A DNA stretch of 64,000 bases from Alligator mississippiensis (taxonomy: Eukaryota > Chordata > Crocodylia > Alligatoridae): contig NC_081831.1 of NCBI RefSeq assembly GCF_030867095.1, positions 67,222,716 through 67,286,715 of the forward strand, read 5' to 3'. A program made the translations under genes and the position numbers. Below the pieces are notes generated by a model. It did not search any database. It was not told where the DNA came from and saw only the letters and a list, made by a program, of their open reading frames with translations. How positions within the stretch are numbered: the first letter of the stretch is position 1; every line of letters begins with the position of its first letter. Shown one piece after another: positions 23,907 to 36,279 of the stretch.

Positions 23907-25145
23907 GTACCTTGTATTTTATACAACATGGACCCTTCATCCACTTCCTCCTGTTCTACCCCACAGAAGTGGTTACCTTCAATATACCACTTGCATGTAA
24001 GGCAGATATGTGATTCGTCTTGACAACTTGATCAAAATTAGCCTTCTGGGATTTTCAATGATCTCATCCCCTTTTGCTTCACTAGGAGTTGTGGATACTC
24101 ACCACCTCTGGAAATCAGACCACTATTATTTAGGTACCAAAGAGCAGGCAGCCAAGATTGGCCATGATAATTCCCTGCTCGGTCCTCCTATTGTAAAGGT
24201 ACAGTTTTGGGGTCCTAATATTGCTGGGGGTAGCAGTCAATATCATTTCCTGATCTGACAGCTTGTTCCCACAGCTTAGAACAACGGATATGCCAATGAT
24301 GTCAGTTGTACACACAAATATTTCCATCTGCAAACCAGGAGAATGTGATGAGGTCTCCGTAATAAGTAGGAGCCCTTAAACCAGTCTCAAGATAGATATA
24401 TTTCACGAAGCACATGGAAATAGCAAAGTGGAGACAGCTTCCTCCACAATGTCCTGGTCTTGAGGAGACCATCTCAGTGCTGGGGTTGACAAATTAAGTA
24501 TTTCCATGGCCTATTCTATCTTTGACCTCTCTACAACCAACAACAGCTTTACTGTGACATTTTTAAGATGAGTGGTAATATATGCTGGTGATGACTTGTG
24601 TTTAACTTGAGGCACAACAGATCACCAGATTTATTTCCCACTGATAAGCCATGCGACAGCATAATTACTAACCAAGTGGCTTTGAATGTGGGGATCTTGA
24701 GATGGAAAGAGCCCAACCCCATTACCACTCTCTTAGGCCAAACCACACGCTTCCCCAAAGTCAACTAGACCAAGCCTTTTAGAGTAGTTGGGTTTGGCTC
24801 TTCTGTCATTTACCTCAGCATAGATCTGGAATAACTCAGTTGAAATAAACCAGTGTATAAATAAACCTAGGCCCATTATATCTTTGTTTCGCTTTGATAT
24901 TATTTTTGATGGCTTGAAAATTTGTTCTCCACATGCAGCTGCCATGCAAGAGATGCTATAACTTTTTCTGTTCATGTTCATGTAAGTCTGTGTTATTCCT
25001 GTAAACACAAACCACCCCAGGTGACATACAGGAAAAGAACAGCAAATGTAGATGTTTTGAAAAGGCCAACATTCACCATTCTGCTATTTTGCTTTCAACA
25101 CCAAAGCTTTACCCCTATCTAAATTGCATAACCTTGTTCTTTCAG
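23907..25145 (+). other. CAPN6 intron
   Basis: Intron of 1.2 kb. No repeat or RNA gene recognised; AT-rich unique sequence. Confidence 0.7.
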
Positions 25146-25267
25146 AGAGCTGAAGTCAGATAAGCCTACATGGACACGCTGGAGCCTCTTATGTGGTTAC
25201 CCTCGCAGGGTTACCCAAATTAAAATTCACTCTGCAGAGGGCCTACAAAAGCAAGACAGATCCGGTG
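25146..25267 (+). CDS. CAPN6: CAPN6 exon, domain III to C2 linker
   Basis: The acceptor TGTTCTTTCAG precedes 25146. The donor is GTAAGT at 25268; an overlapping GT three bases upstream is rejected because it is the weaker match to donor consensus. The exon encodes ELKSDKPTWTRWSLLCGYPR, then RVTQIKIHSAEGLQKQDRSG. LCGYP..VTQ is shared by CAPN5 and CAPN6. IHSAEGL begins the first strand of the C-terminal C2 domain and is CAPN6-like. The final Gly codon is split 1+2. Confidence 0.93.
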
Positions 25268-28200
25268 GTAAGTGATGAGAATGTCTCTAGAGAAGTAGGA
25301 ATTGTTGGCTGCTAATGCTTCTGCAAAGCCCTGCTGATTTGATATGCAAATGATCACAAATTATTCTAAGGAAATGAAAATTTAAACCTTAGCAGATTCT
25401 GTCTGGGGAGACAGTTTTATTTTTTTCTGGAGCCCTGTTGTACCGGAATAGGCTTTTATATGGACAAAAGAAGAACCAGGGTTAAGGAGGCAACACAAAA
25501 CAACAGCTAAATGTCAGCTGTGATGGCCCAGATGGTGAATAATAGGCAGTCACTTTTGATAACTGTGTGGTGGGGATTAGCCAGAAAGTCACAGTAATGG
25601 CTTCAGCTTATAGCCCTTCTTCCATTCAGGGTTGTCCATTCTGTCAATGAAAAATGTCCAGTGAGAGGTTGTTAGGAAGGACTCCCTGTAATGGGGTGTG
25701 TGACACTGAACACCTACCTAGCTACAGTTCATCCAAGAAGTTCAAAGCACTTCACTCACTTTTAATATGTCTGTGAGGCTATTACTGTAAGATTACAACC
25801 ATTTTGGGCTGGTACACCGAGGCACAGGGAGGTGATAAGACTTGTATGGCATCAACTATTGTATATCTGTGTGTATCAAGGAAACAGTCTTGAAGCTGAG
25901 CGGTGCGTGACACTGAGCGCTAATTCATTGACTTGCCCCACCTCCATCCTTTGCCCTGTACATTCTGCATGCTCCTCCATCTGGCACAGCTAAACTAAGT
26001 TCCTTCCCATGATCATCAGAGGAGAAACAAGCAGAGGCAACTAGCACTAAGTTAGCACCGGGAGGCTGCAAACAGCTGCTCCGGGCTCTGGCATGTTGGC
26101 ACTCCAGCACCTTCCAAAGTAGACGTTGTGGTTTTTTCAGCTTTTCAGCCAAAAAATGTTGCCTACCCCTGACCTACATGATGTGCTGTACCACTGAAGA
26201 CACTAGCTGTTGGTTTTGTAAAGGGGGTTCTAGTATCCCAGAGGGTCAAGAAGAGTCGACAGTAATGAGTGTCAGTGAGATTCGTGTTGAATCTCATCCC
26301 TAACCTTCTGATCACGAGGACGTTGCTGCATAGAATTCTGTCCTGTCCTCTTACAGAAACCACTACTGACTTCCCTTATGGCACAATGCACTTCTTGCTA
26401 ACCATTCGTGCTAACACTTTTGTCTTTTCAGGGGACCAGGGGGGCGCTAGAAAATTGCTTTACTTGGTTTTTCCTGGCTTGTTCTTGCACAGCTATAATG
26501 ACATTTTGTGTGATTAAACATCAGACATACAAGTAGCCTTGTTCCACAGTTTTGGAGAGACAGGCAGACTGGCTGGATGGATAGATTAGACCAAAGGGAG
26601 ATATGATGACAAGAACAGCAAAAAAACAGTGATTTATAAAAAAAAGAGTCTTGTTCATTCCCTCAAAAGTTACTGTTGGTTTTAGGGGATTTGTTCCCAC
26701 CTGTTTTCAAATTCCTTAATCATTTTCTTCCAGTGTTCCCTGAAGTAAACCAGGAGGGAAAGGGAATTGGTTTCTACCATTTTGCAATTCCTAACACAGT
26801 TACAGTGTTGACAAGATTATTAAAACTATCTCCTGTAGCTGCCAAAATGTAGGCTTCAGCTCAGGAAGCAAAATGTGATTTGTCGCATTGTGACACTGAC
26901 TGTCAGTAATGTACAACTGGGACTTACAATCAGCAACTAATAGGAACTATCTACAAAATCTGTTGTTCTTGGTCTGAGTCATATCTTTCTCTATTTTGAT
27001 TTCAAGGCTAGCAGCAACTAGTTCTGGGATGGGGGCTTACTTTGACAAACAGGTAATTTATATTTATTGAACAAGAAAAACATTAAAAAGTGTGTTCTGT
27101 GTGAGGAACCTATAGGGATATGTATTATGGAGAGCTGGGCAACATTTCCTAATCCAATATTTCATGCACCAAAAATGCAGAATAGGGATAGCTGAATCTA
27201 TTTGCAAATATGTTCCAAATTCATCAAATGTCTTGACTGGAGAAAAACAGAAAAAAAATTGAAAACAAAACCTGTTCAGTTAGACATTTTTTAGAACTAA
27301 GCATGCTGATTTTTATTAAGTGAAACAACGTGCCATTTTGAACTTTGCCAAATTTACTTACGTGAATGGGTAAAAACCCAAATGAAACAAACCTCTTTCT
27401 TGAACTTGAAATACCTTTTTTCCTTCTTTTTTGGTTATTCACTTTGCCAGAAAACAACAACAACAGTTTGTTTCAAGTTGACATTTCAAGTGCTTTCAAA
27501 CATTTCAAATATATATATATTTTTATATTTCCGTTCAACAAGCAAACCAAGGAATCAGTCTTTTGTACCGCTCCCAGAGAGAAGTAGGGGTTGGGCATTT
27601 GGAAAGACCGTGTTTCTTAGGGAATTTCCATCTGCTTTCTCGTGGGAGGAGTCGAGTGTGGGTCGCAGTCCTTTGGATCATTGTCCACAATCCTTAACTT
27701 TCCCCATTGGTCCTGGAGCATAACTTGGTATGGATTTTACTTCAAAGGCAATAAGCCATAACAGCTTTCTCACGAATCAATACTAGGGGACAGTAAGGGA
27801 AAGCAACAGCAAGCTCAGTCAGGAACGATAAGTGAGGGTTTTCCCTAGCGTTAGGCACACTCAGTAAGGTTGTTGAAGAGGAAAATAAGTAGATCAAGTG
27901 GACATGCATGCCTGGTGCTCAGAGGAAGCCTGTTTATGCCCTAAATGTTGTTGAAGGTTGGTTCCTCCTTACACACAGATTACTTTTCCTGATCATTGAG
28001 ACCTTGCCTTTCACAATGACCTTCTTCTGTTCCTGTTTTTACCCATTACTTTTTGTTAATGCTTATTGACTCAGGTTGAGGGCTTTTCATTCTCTCCTTT
28101 GTATCTAAGTTCAGTGTCCCTAGCCACCTTCTCCCTTACCCACCCTCTACTTCCATATGCTACACACAGGTTGAAAATATCAGCCGTTGGTTTTGTATAA

Positions 28201-30159
28201 GCCGTTTTTAGGGTCCTTTGGGGTGGATAGATGGTATGGGTGGTAATGAATGTCAATGAGATCCTTCTGAGCACACAGAGGTTGCTGCACTTCTCTCCAG
28301 CTCACACAATTTCTAGCCAAATTCACACTCCATAATGTTATCATGTGGGGTCTCCTTAAATCCTTGCTTGGGATAAACAGTCATAGATAGGACTAGTTCC
28401 CACAGTGCTGTGACTGAAACACCTGATTTAAACCTCCTTAAATTTGAGGGGGAGGGGGAGTTTAGATTTGGATGTACAGTTCACTGCATCAAGCCTGTCT
28501 CTAATATCTGAGAGTCAAAGACATATTTCTGAGAAAGGTACTCAAAAACTGAAGCAGAGTAGAGCTTTATCCATAGCATGTTTGCTCTGTGGCTTTCTTC
28601 ATGATTTAGTCATCCTCCAAATGTTACCTCCTGCCAGAGAAAGGCTGTTTTGTTTGTTTTAAAGACATTTGCTCTGATGGCTCTACTTGCTGCTGCTGCA
28701 GATGATCTGTCCTGTCTAGAAAAGTGACTGATTTTCTGCAGCTGATGAAGTTAACCACTGAGTCTGGCCATTCAGCTACCAGATGCATCTGCATATTTGC
28801 TGCTCCTTTTGGAAGCATCCAGTTTTTGAGTAAACTTGTGCTGAGATGTAGCCAGCTAATCTCCAAGCCGATTATGGTGACAGATTTGCAAGTGGATGAA
28901 GAAGAGTTGTTTGGCTTATTCCCCCTTCCTTCCCCTCTCGTTTTCCCAAGTCCATCTGTAAAATTGTCCCAGCTACTGTGTCAGGGTCATTTCATCACAG
29001 CTGATTTCTGAGAGCAAATAAGCCTGCATGCTTTCTGACATGTTTTCACTGAAGCACCATATGGGATTCACAAGTTTCAGTCTTGTCTGTAACAGCTCCC
29101 TCTTTTTCCAACCCAGTATTTTTAATGCCTCTCCCTAATAGTGATGTGATGAACAGAAAGAGCGAAGGTGCAAGAAATGCCTCTGGTGAGGGGAGAAGAG
29201 AGAGAAAACATTTCCAAGGGAGGCATTCAGAGCCAGCTCCAGAACATGACCTCCTTGCCAAGTAGCTAACACCCTTCTGGGCACTTTCCTCTACCTACGT
29301 ATTGCTTACGTTGCAGTGGTGGCTGCCCATCCCACCCCTGAACCAGGTTTGGGTGGGTCAGACACAGAACAAAGCCAGTCATTGTTGCAAAGAGCAGTGT
29401 AAGCAACTGCAAGCTCAGAGGCATTTCATTTGTTAAGAACAAAGTGACATGTCTCCCTGGCTTTGCCCAGTTTTTATTTGGTCCCTGAGGGTTTCACCTG
29501 ACTGAGCAATGGCAGAACCCATTTCCATGTCACGCAGAAAGCTTCTGTTGGCGTGTACAACAGCAAAGAATGTGACCGCTGATTTCTCAGAGGCGATCCC
29601 CAAGAAACAATGACCTGACCACACTTTTAAACTAATTCTAATCCAATCTCTTGACAAAGTCATAAAGAGACGGCGGTAATCATCTCCTCCCTTGATGTAG
29701 TCCTGGTATTATCCATTCTTTGCTTTAACATTAGATCGCAGCTTCATCTTCCCCCTGGCATTACCTTTTCCTGGATTTGCCACATCCTGTCTGTGATGAG
29801 GCATCAGACTCATGGAAGCGTGATTGGGGTTGCTCTGCAGGTGTGACTTTCAAGCCTGAACTGCCAGAGGAATGGGTCTCTGAGTCCCCCTTCACTGCCT
29901 TGCACCCTCTGTGCATAAAGCGGGTGTGAAAATGCTGCCACTTCAGTAGGGTTAACTTTTGCACTCATGATGCACAGGTATAAACAAACCAGTGGAAAGG
30001 GAGAGCACAATCAGACCCTTTAAAGCTTTAGGGAAAGCATCTTGTCTTGTCACGTATCTTTGGGCATCGCATCTCTTTTGAATCATTTTTCTTCTGGAAA
30101 CTGCAGGAGCAGGGGACAGATCAGTCTGGATTGGCCCTGAATAAATACTCTTCCCCTTA

Positions 30160-30226
30160 GCACCCATCCTCTGCCACTGTGAGATACAGGACCCTGGGCT
30201 ACATGGGTACTTCTTATGTTCTTATT
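30160..30226 (+). repeat. CR1-like 3' tail fragment
   Basis: The sequence around CCCTGGGCTACATGGGTACTTCTTATGTTCTTATTG resembles the 3' end of a CR1 subfamily that terminates in ATGTTCTT-type octamers. Only about 65 bases are recognisable, so subfamily and exact limits are uncertain. Confidence 0.45.
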
Positions 30227-33088
30227 GTGGTTCCCGATGAAGTCAAGAATTTGGCATCCCAACATTGAACGTGGCTGCACTGGCACCTTTCATCCATTTT
30301 TTTTTTATTACTTATTCTTGATTTCTGCAGCATGCACACATGTTTATTTAGTTTCTTGCACATGGTAGCATTCCTGTTTCTTTTGCTCAATAAATTATGT
30401 TGGTTAACAGCTCTCTGTGCCCGGGCAGAGATGTCCATTAACTGAGAATTCGATGTATTTCTCTCTGTCTCTGCACCTCGTGCTTGCTCTGAACAGTCTG
30501 CTCTGCAGTCTTGCTGTGGTGTTTGCATTAGGCTGCAGTACTTGCCACTGTTTTGTAAAAGACCCTGTCTGACTTGGATCCAGTCCATTTTCAAGATCTC
30601 TTTGCAAAGGGGTGGGTTTTCCTGTCGCTTGTAGCACAGCCTGGTGTAACTGTATCCCACAGGCTAAATCAACGTATTTAGTGACACCAAAATAATCGCT
30701 TACTAAAGTAGCCAATAAACTGCTCCCTTCTGCAGTAAGTGTTATATGTTGTCAGGGCAACAGCCCTATTACAGTGATAGCCAGGTTTAGTCAGAATACA
30801 GATATATGAAAGCCTGGCCCTCTTTCTGAAGTCACACTGGATCTTTCTGTTTCAGAAGCAGCCATTTTCTGGCTTGTTTATGTGAGATGTTGGCATTTGT
30901 TCCTGGACCAGGTGGATATGTTCTAGGGAAATCATATGTGATAATCAATTATTAAACAGTAACAGTCACTTAAATCTGTGGCTGAAAGAAAATGACATTC
31001 GTATGTCCAGCTCTTTGAGCAAAGCCCAGCAAACAACCTTTTGTGGGGCAGAAAAATATCAGCATCCAGACCGGCCTTATTCCAGTAGAGACACCTTTTA
31101 ATAAAGATGACGAGAAGTTGCTTATAAAAGGGTTATCATCAAGAATCAGTGGATTAGTTGGAAGCATTTTATGTGGGAAGGAGGAAGTCTGGCAAATAGA
31201 TATTTGCCTTTGCTAGATATGCCTTCGTTAAAAATTGGATCCAGTAGTTTGATCCCAGAAGGAAACCTATACAATGCATATGTTGAAATGGAAAAGTAAT
31301 AATATAGTGCCTGGGTCCTAATTTGAGGTGATCAGAAAATAGCTCTCCCATTCCAGGGGAAATTCTGATGTTTCAAGATTTGTTTTTGTGACCAATCAAA
31401 ACTAAAAGTCAAAATTACAAAACCTCCCGTGGAAAGTCAGCTCTGAAAACAATTTGGTTTGGAAACGACAAAACCATGCAGTTCTATAAAAGGGCATATT
31501 TTAAATTATGTCAAAATAGTTCATTTAGATTATGTCAAAATAAACAGAAAATATTAAATATGCCCTATTAATATATTATCAACATACATACTCCACTATA
31601 ATATAATCTTCAGATTGAAATGAATCGAAGCGATGACCTCACTATAAGATGTTTTACCTTTCTGAGATCCAGTATTCTCACATTATCAGAATGAAATGAG
31701 AAAGCCAAAACAATATTCCCTTGATGCTTTCCCATAGAAAGTGTCATCAAGACTGACACAATCCTATCAGGGTTTTAGGGTTGGCAAAACTGTATCTTCT
31801 GATATAAAACTGCTTCCTTTGGGAATCATTGTACTAGACCTTGAACTTATACCACAGAGGATGCAGGCCAGTAGCCTCACGCTCCAAGGCCTGTGCTGGG
31901 CCTCTCTGTATTTGATGATGTGAAGCAAAGTGGTCTAAATTTTAGAGTTTCTGAGCACTCCTCCTGTGGCCTTCAGTGGGAATTGTAAGATGCTCAACTC
32001 TTCTGCCCAGCTATTTAAATCCGACATACGAAGTTCAGCATGTAATTTTATGCTCAAACACGGACTTTGGCGCCAGCAGCTAGAGGACTGATGAGAAGGC
32101 TCATGGTTTCACTACAAAGACGGTTGCATGAACCGGAAGGATGTCTAGAAGAGGTGAGGCAGGAACATGCCAAACCAGGAGGGGATGAGGCATTGTGGCC
32201 TCATGGATGTGTTAGACTAGAAATCAGGAGGCACTGCTTCTTTTCTCAGCTCTATCACTCTCTGCTTTGGCGGGAAGGTTAGTTGCTTCACCTCTGTGCT
32301 CTCTGTTTCCCATCTGTAAAAATGACATGAATAATATTTCTCTTCTTTTGATGAGCACTGGGTGCATGCCTAGCTCTTATGCAGAGATGAAGGTTGAGAA
32401 TGTGGGCACTGTATCCTTTTATTTAATGGAGCTGTAAGGTTAGCAAAGCTGTTCTTCATGTAGATGGCCAAGTATAAATCACCTTTGATTTACTTTGAAC
32501 TTCCCCAGGCTTCCTAATGGTAGCAGTGCCAGTCCATTCATTTTGCAAATACTCTTTTAAGCAGTGCAGGATGACAAATGCGCTCCTGCTTTCTGGTGAA
32601 AAGCAAAGGGAAGGACATTTTCTAGGCATTCAAAGGGGTGGGGAGCAGGAGAGCTCTCCTTCATGATGCAAGGTGAAGACCATAGTGACTATGGAGAAAA
32701 GCTTCTTGTTGCAGGGGACAGAAGAACATCTCTCTCTTTGACAATTAAAACATCTCTGTATCTAATTCTTATTCACATGCTATTATTTGGGTACTTGCTA
32801 TTAGTTACCTTATACGTACCCTTTGCCTGCAGGCAGGCAGGACCGGGCAGGTGAGGCCACAGTAGCCCCTTGCACCTCTCCCCTGGTCCTTCTGCACAGT
32901 GAGCACACAGTGACACAACAAAGGGGAATGTCATGGCTGTGAAATGCCCCATTAAGTCTCTGCTTTTCCACCTGGGATCCTTTTTGTCTGCTTTTCGGTT
33001 TTGGCTGCAGTCCTATCTTTTCATACAACTTGATCTCTGTGGCAGGCTGACAAAAATATCATTCATCAGTTGTGTAAGTATGGTAGGG

Positions 33089-33312
33089 CAAAGGTGGCCA
33101 ATGTGTGGCAGCACGTGTGCTGCAAGTGGCATGAGCGTCCTGCACGTGTGGAATGCAGCGGACTGGGGAGGGGACAGGCAGCACAGTAGGAGATGGGGCA
33201 GGAAGGAGAAAGCAGAGCGGCAGATTGGGCAGGGGAAGGGGACTGGAGTGGCAATCGGGGAGAGCGCAAGACTAATTTGTGTCATGTCTGCCATACAGGT
33301 TGGCCCCCACTG
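33089..33312. mobile_element. hAT-like MITE
   Basis: The ends CAAAGGTGGCCAATGTG and GGTTGGCCCCCACTG are imperfect inverted repeats. The flanks TGGTAGGG (33081-33088) and AGGTAGGG (33313-33320) match at 7 of 8. Length 224 bp; GC-rich interior, no transposase. Confidence 0.75.
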
Positions 33313-34342
33313 AGGTAGGGGAGGCTGTCATGGTGGCAGCTAGAATGGCATAGCTAGAATTCTCGCTAGGTCAAAAATGGCCTCCATTAACTAGCTGCTG
33401 AACCCTTGCAGGCTGGCCTTGCACCTAGACAAGAGAGAAAGCATGAGCAAGCTGGGACTTTTTGCTACTCCCAAAACTAATGTGACTTCTTCAAGTGAGG
33501 TCTCACTCTTGATTATTGAGGAATGAGCAATTCACTGATTACCAACTCATGAGACCTTCTCTTGGGACTTTGGACCAAACTTTTATCATGCTTTGGAAAG
33601 CCTTATATTCTGTTTTCTCCTTCCTCTGTTCAGCATTTCCCTGCCCACCCTTCCATCCAGCCGATGTGGCTCAGTGTGTTACAAGCATGGGGGTAGCAAT
33701 GCAAATGCTGTAATACAAGTTTGGGAGGATGATGCTACTGCAGTGCAAGCCTTTGAGCCTGCTCTGTGGGCATTTAGATACTAGATTTCCATTATTCAGA
33801 CTGAGGCTGCACTCGGTGATGATGTGTAGAGGAAAAGTATTGCGCATTTTCCTCCCACCACCTCGACTCTCAAGGCAGCCATGGCTGAACTTGTTCACCT
33901 CCGCGCGTGGAAAAAGTTTTTATATAATGATACGATACAGGCATTGTGAAAGTTGGAGAGGTGCTGCTTGCATAGATGACTTGAGTAGGAGCCATCTGTA
34001 GTGTCATTTTCCAAACATCTTTTGGGGGAAGCAGCCAAAAGCTCTGAAGATGGAAGGATTTAGTCTCCAGGGGTGAAGCACAGGGTGGTAAGTGACCTCC
34101 TCTTGCTGTGGGCCAGTGACAGGACAGGGTTTTCCCAAAGCCTGGGCTCTCTTGTCTTCTGACTTCTCATCATCTACCTGCATCATCCAGGCAAGTCCCA
34201 AGCCTGGCTGCTTCTGCAGGCAGGAGACCCTTGTTCCCTCTGGCTCACTCCTCTGTGTCTCTGAGTCTACGATGTTTTCTCAGCTATTCCAAGTGAAAAT
34301 AGACACTCCAAGTCCCAATACAGATTTTTCTCACTGTTTCAG

Positions 34343-34479
34343 GAGCAGACCCTTACCTGACCATTAAATGTGAGAATCAGAAAGTTCGCTCTGCTGTCCA
34401 GCAAGACACTGTCAATGCCATTTTTGACACTCAAGCAGTTTTCTACAGAAAGAACATTGACCGTCCCATTACTGTCCAG
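34343..34479 (+). CDS. CAPN6: CAPN6 exon, C2 domain
   Basis: The acceptor TCTCACTGTTTCAG precedes 34343; the donor GTAAGG starts at 34480, phase 0. Two bases complete Gly, then ADPYLTIKCENQKVRSAVQQ, DTVNAIFDTQAVFYRKN and IDRPITVQ follow. DPYL.IKC is the canonical C2 beta-strand motif. The run T-V-AIFDTQA-FYR is strongly CAPN6-like; CAPN5 has a different sequence at this place. This is the best single paralogue discriminator in the window. Confidence 0.95.
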
Positions 34480-36096
34480 GTAAGGAGGAGAGTCTGGGTG
34501 TGCTGCAGTGCCGGCAAAAAGAGGAACATTATGTCAGGGGGGAAAGCTCATTTCCTTCCATGGTATCTGTGTGTACCTTAGTAACATAAAGTAGCACGTG
34601 GTTTTAAATAAATTTGACTTTGATGGGATGAGGGTCTGACAAGCATTAACTGTTTCTTCACTAGATTGATACCCAGGCTGCGAGAATCACTGCTTCTCCA
34701 CGACAGCAATGGCTGGAGCAATTCAGCTGTTTATATTGACCTTTGTATAGAGACCATATTTATTCGTATACTGCATGCCGCTGGATAAGACAAACACTTT
34801 GTTTTGGGAAGGCAGAATAAAGAAAAAAAAGACTTGAAAATAAGTAATTTAATAGAACAAGTAATAAATTGCAATCTTCATTTGTGGACCTCAAAATATT
34901 TTACAAGGGTGCTAGAGTATCTTTACCCCCATTTTATAGGGGAGAAAGAAAAGTTAATTGATTTGTCCCAAGTCTCTCATTGAATTAATGGAAGAACCAA
35001 GATGGGAACCCCAGACTCCACTCACAGGGTTAGTCCCTGGCACGCAGAATGCTAGGGGATGTGAGATGCTTTTTCCTTAATTGGTAGGATGACCCCTAAA
35101 TCAATCCAGTCTTCTTAGCACTGAATGCCAGAGAGGGAAGTTAGTTTTACAGCGCTACAAGGACTGTACTTTGAGGATGGTATGTCTTGACACCTGGCAT
35201 TCCTAAGCTGAAAGGTATCTCCTTGGTCCCCCATGGGTAAAAAAGGATGAGAGAACAGCTATCATCATAAAGCTCAGAATATAGTCATGGGTGAATGTAA
35301 CCTGAAAAAACAGCTGACAAGAAGGGCAGGTTTGTGCATCATCACAAGCCGGTTTTACTCTGATTACCAGTGGGTACCGAGGCAATACCCCTCCTATCTT
35401 TCTACAACACTGCATTCAACCCCTTTCACTTTCCCAGCTCAAACAAGAACAATTACAGCAAATCAGGCAACTACTTCAGTAATCAGGGGCTTTGCATTCC
35501 CATCCAGATCCACCCCCAGGAGAACTATGTGCTTCTCTAGCAACACAAACCAGCCTCAAAGCTGCTTGTACTTGGCAATGGTGGATTCTCCCACGTGGTG
35601 TGGTGAGGTAGAGCTGCCAAGGAGACATATGTGGGTCAAAGGAGGCATGGACAAAACCAGCTGCAAGAGCAGTTCCTCTGGGGCTATAACTAGTTAAGCA
35701 TAAAGCAGCCATCCGGGGGCAAGGATGGGTTGTGAGGTGGAGTCGGCATCTTATTAGGTGCAGGTTGTTATTGTTGCTGGACCCAATTATCCCGTTTTCA
35801 TTCATTTTTTAGGTAGGACGTGACCTAGTGAGCATTATTATGAGTTTGTGTATTCCTGTATTTTCATAGATTCATAGATGCATAGATTCATATTTATTTG
35901 CATGGCATATAGGTAGTATAGAGCAGGCTTCAGGCCCTAGGAAATTAGCCACATTTAGTACACACCCTTCCTTTCTTGTGTTCCAGAGGGTTGATACGGG
36001 TGCCCCTCATCTGCCAGGGCTCTCTTAAGCAGTAGTTGAAAGGAAAGCAGTGTCTTGGCTCCAGTTATTTCTTCTCCCTCACAATTGTGTCTGTAG
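34480..36096 (+). other. CAPN6 last intron
   Basis: Intron of 1.6 kb. Apart from a run of CATAGATTCATAGATGCATAGATTCAT (35868-35894), which may be a decayed CR1 tail, no feature was recognised. Confidence 0.7.
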
Positions 36097-36279
36097 GTCT
36101 GGAACAGCAACATCTTGTGTGACCAGTTCCTTGGACAAGTGCTGCTGGCAGCATCGCCCAGTGACCCCAGAGAACAGCAGACTCTGCGGCTCCAAGGGAA
36201 AGGCGGCAGCGAAGCAGACGAAATGCCGGGTCACATCACCGTCAAGGTTGTTTCCAGCGATGACTTTATGGAGCTATGA
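36097..36279 (+). CDS. CAPN6: CAPN6 terminal coding exon, C2 domain end
   Basis: The acceptor TTGTGTCTGTAG precedes 36097. It encodes 60 residues and the stop TGA (36277-36279): VWNSNILCDQFLGQVLLAAS, then PSDPREQQTLRLQGKGG, GHITVKV and C-terminal SSDDFMEL. VWN....D.FLGQV closes the C2 domain. The end S-SSDD..EL matches CAPN6 rather than CAPN5. With the ten exons before it, the visible length is 589 residues; full CAPN6 is about 640. Confidence 0.95.
   Translation, partial: VWNSNILCDQFLGQVLLAASPSDPREQQTLRLQGKGGSEADEMPGHITVKVVSSDDFMEL

Larger units (their letters stand above)
25268..34342 (+). other. CAPN6 intron (9.1 kb)
   Basis: The longest intron in the gene. It contains a hAT terminus near 26153-26170 (GTTGCCTACCCCTG), a CR1-like tail at 30160-30226 (CTTATGTTCTTATTG), the element at 33089-33312 and an AT microsatellite (about 27508-27530). 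The rest is unique sequence. No additional exon is needed for the reading frame. Confidence 0.7.
5828..36279 (+). other. CAPN6: CAPN6 gene span: 11 coding exons, 3' part of gene
   Basis: Eleven exons with canonical GT-AG borders join in frame, with every split codon restored, to give 589 residues and a stop. The product covers the calpain protease core (visible residues 1 to about 275), the beta-sandwich domain III (about 276-440) and a terminal C2 domain (about 450-589). There is no penta-EF-hand, which marks the atypical CAPN5/CAPN6 branch. C2-domain words such as IFDTQAVFYRK, VWNS..LCDQFLGQV and the C-terminal SSDDFMEL, plus the neighbouring PAK3, favour CAPN6 over CAPN5. Mammalian CAPN6 is a microtubule- and actin-associated protein lacking protease activity; this copy keeps Cys, His and Asn at the catalytic positions. 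An annotator relying on BLAST might label it calpain-5-like. Confidence 0.9.

Noticed and set aside
25262..25266. Alternative donor GTGGTA three bases before the chosen one
   Set aside because: It would also keep the frame (removing one Gly), but GTAAGT at 25268 is the stronger donor; the weaker site could still be used occasionally.
35287..35697. 136-codon frame on +
   Set aside because: Located in the last CAPN6 intron with no recognisable protein features; not needed for the CAPN6 reading frame.
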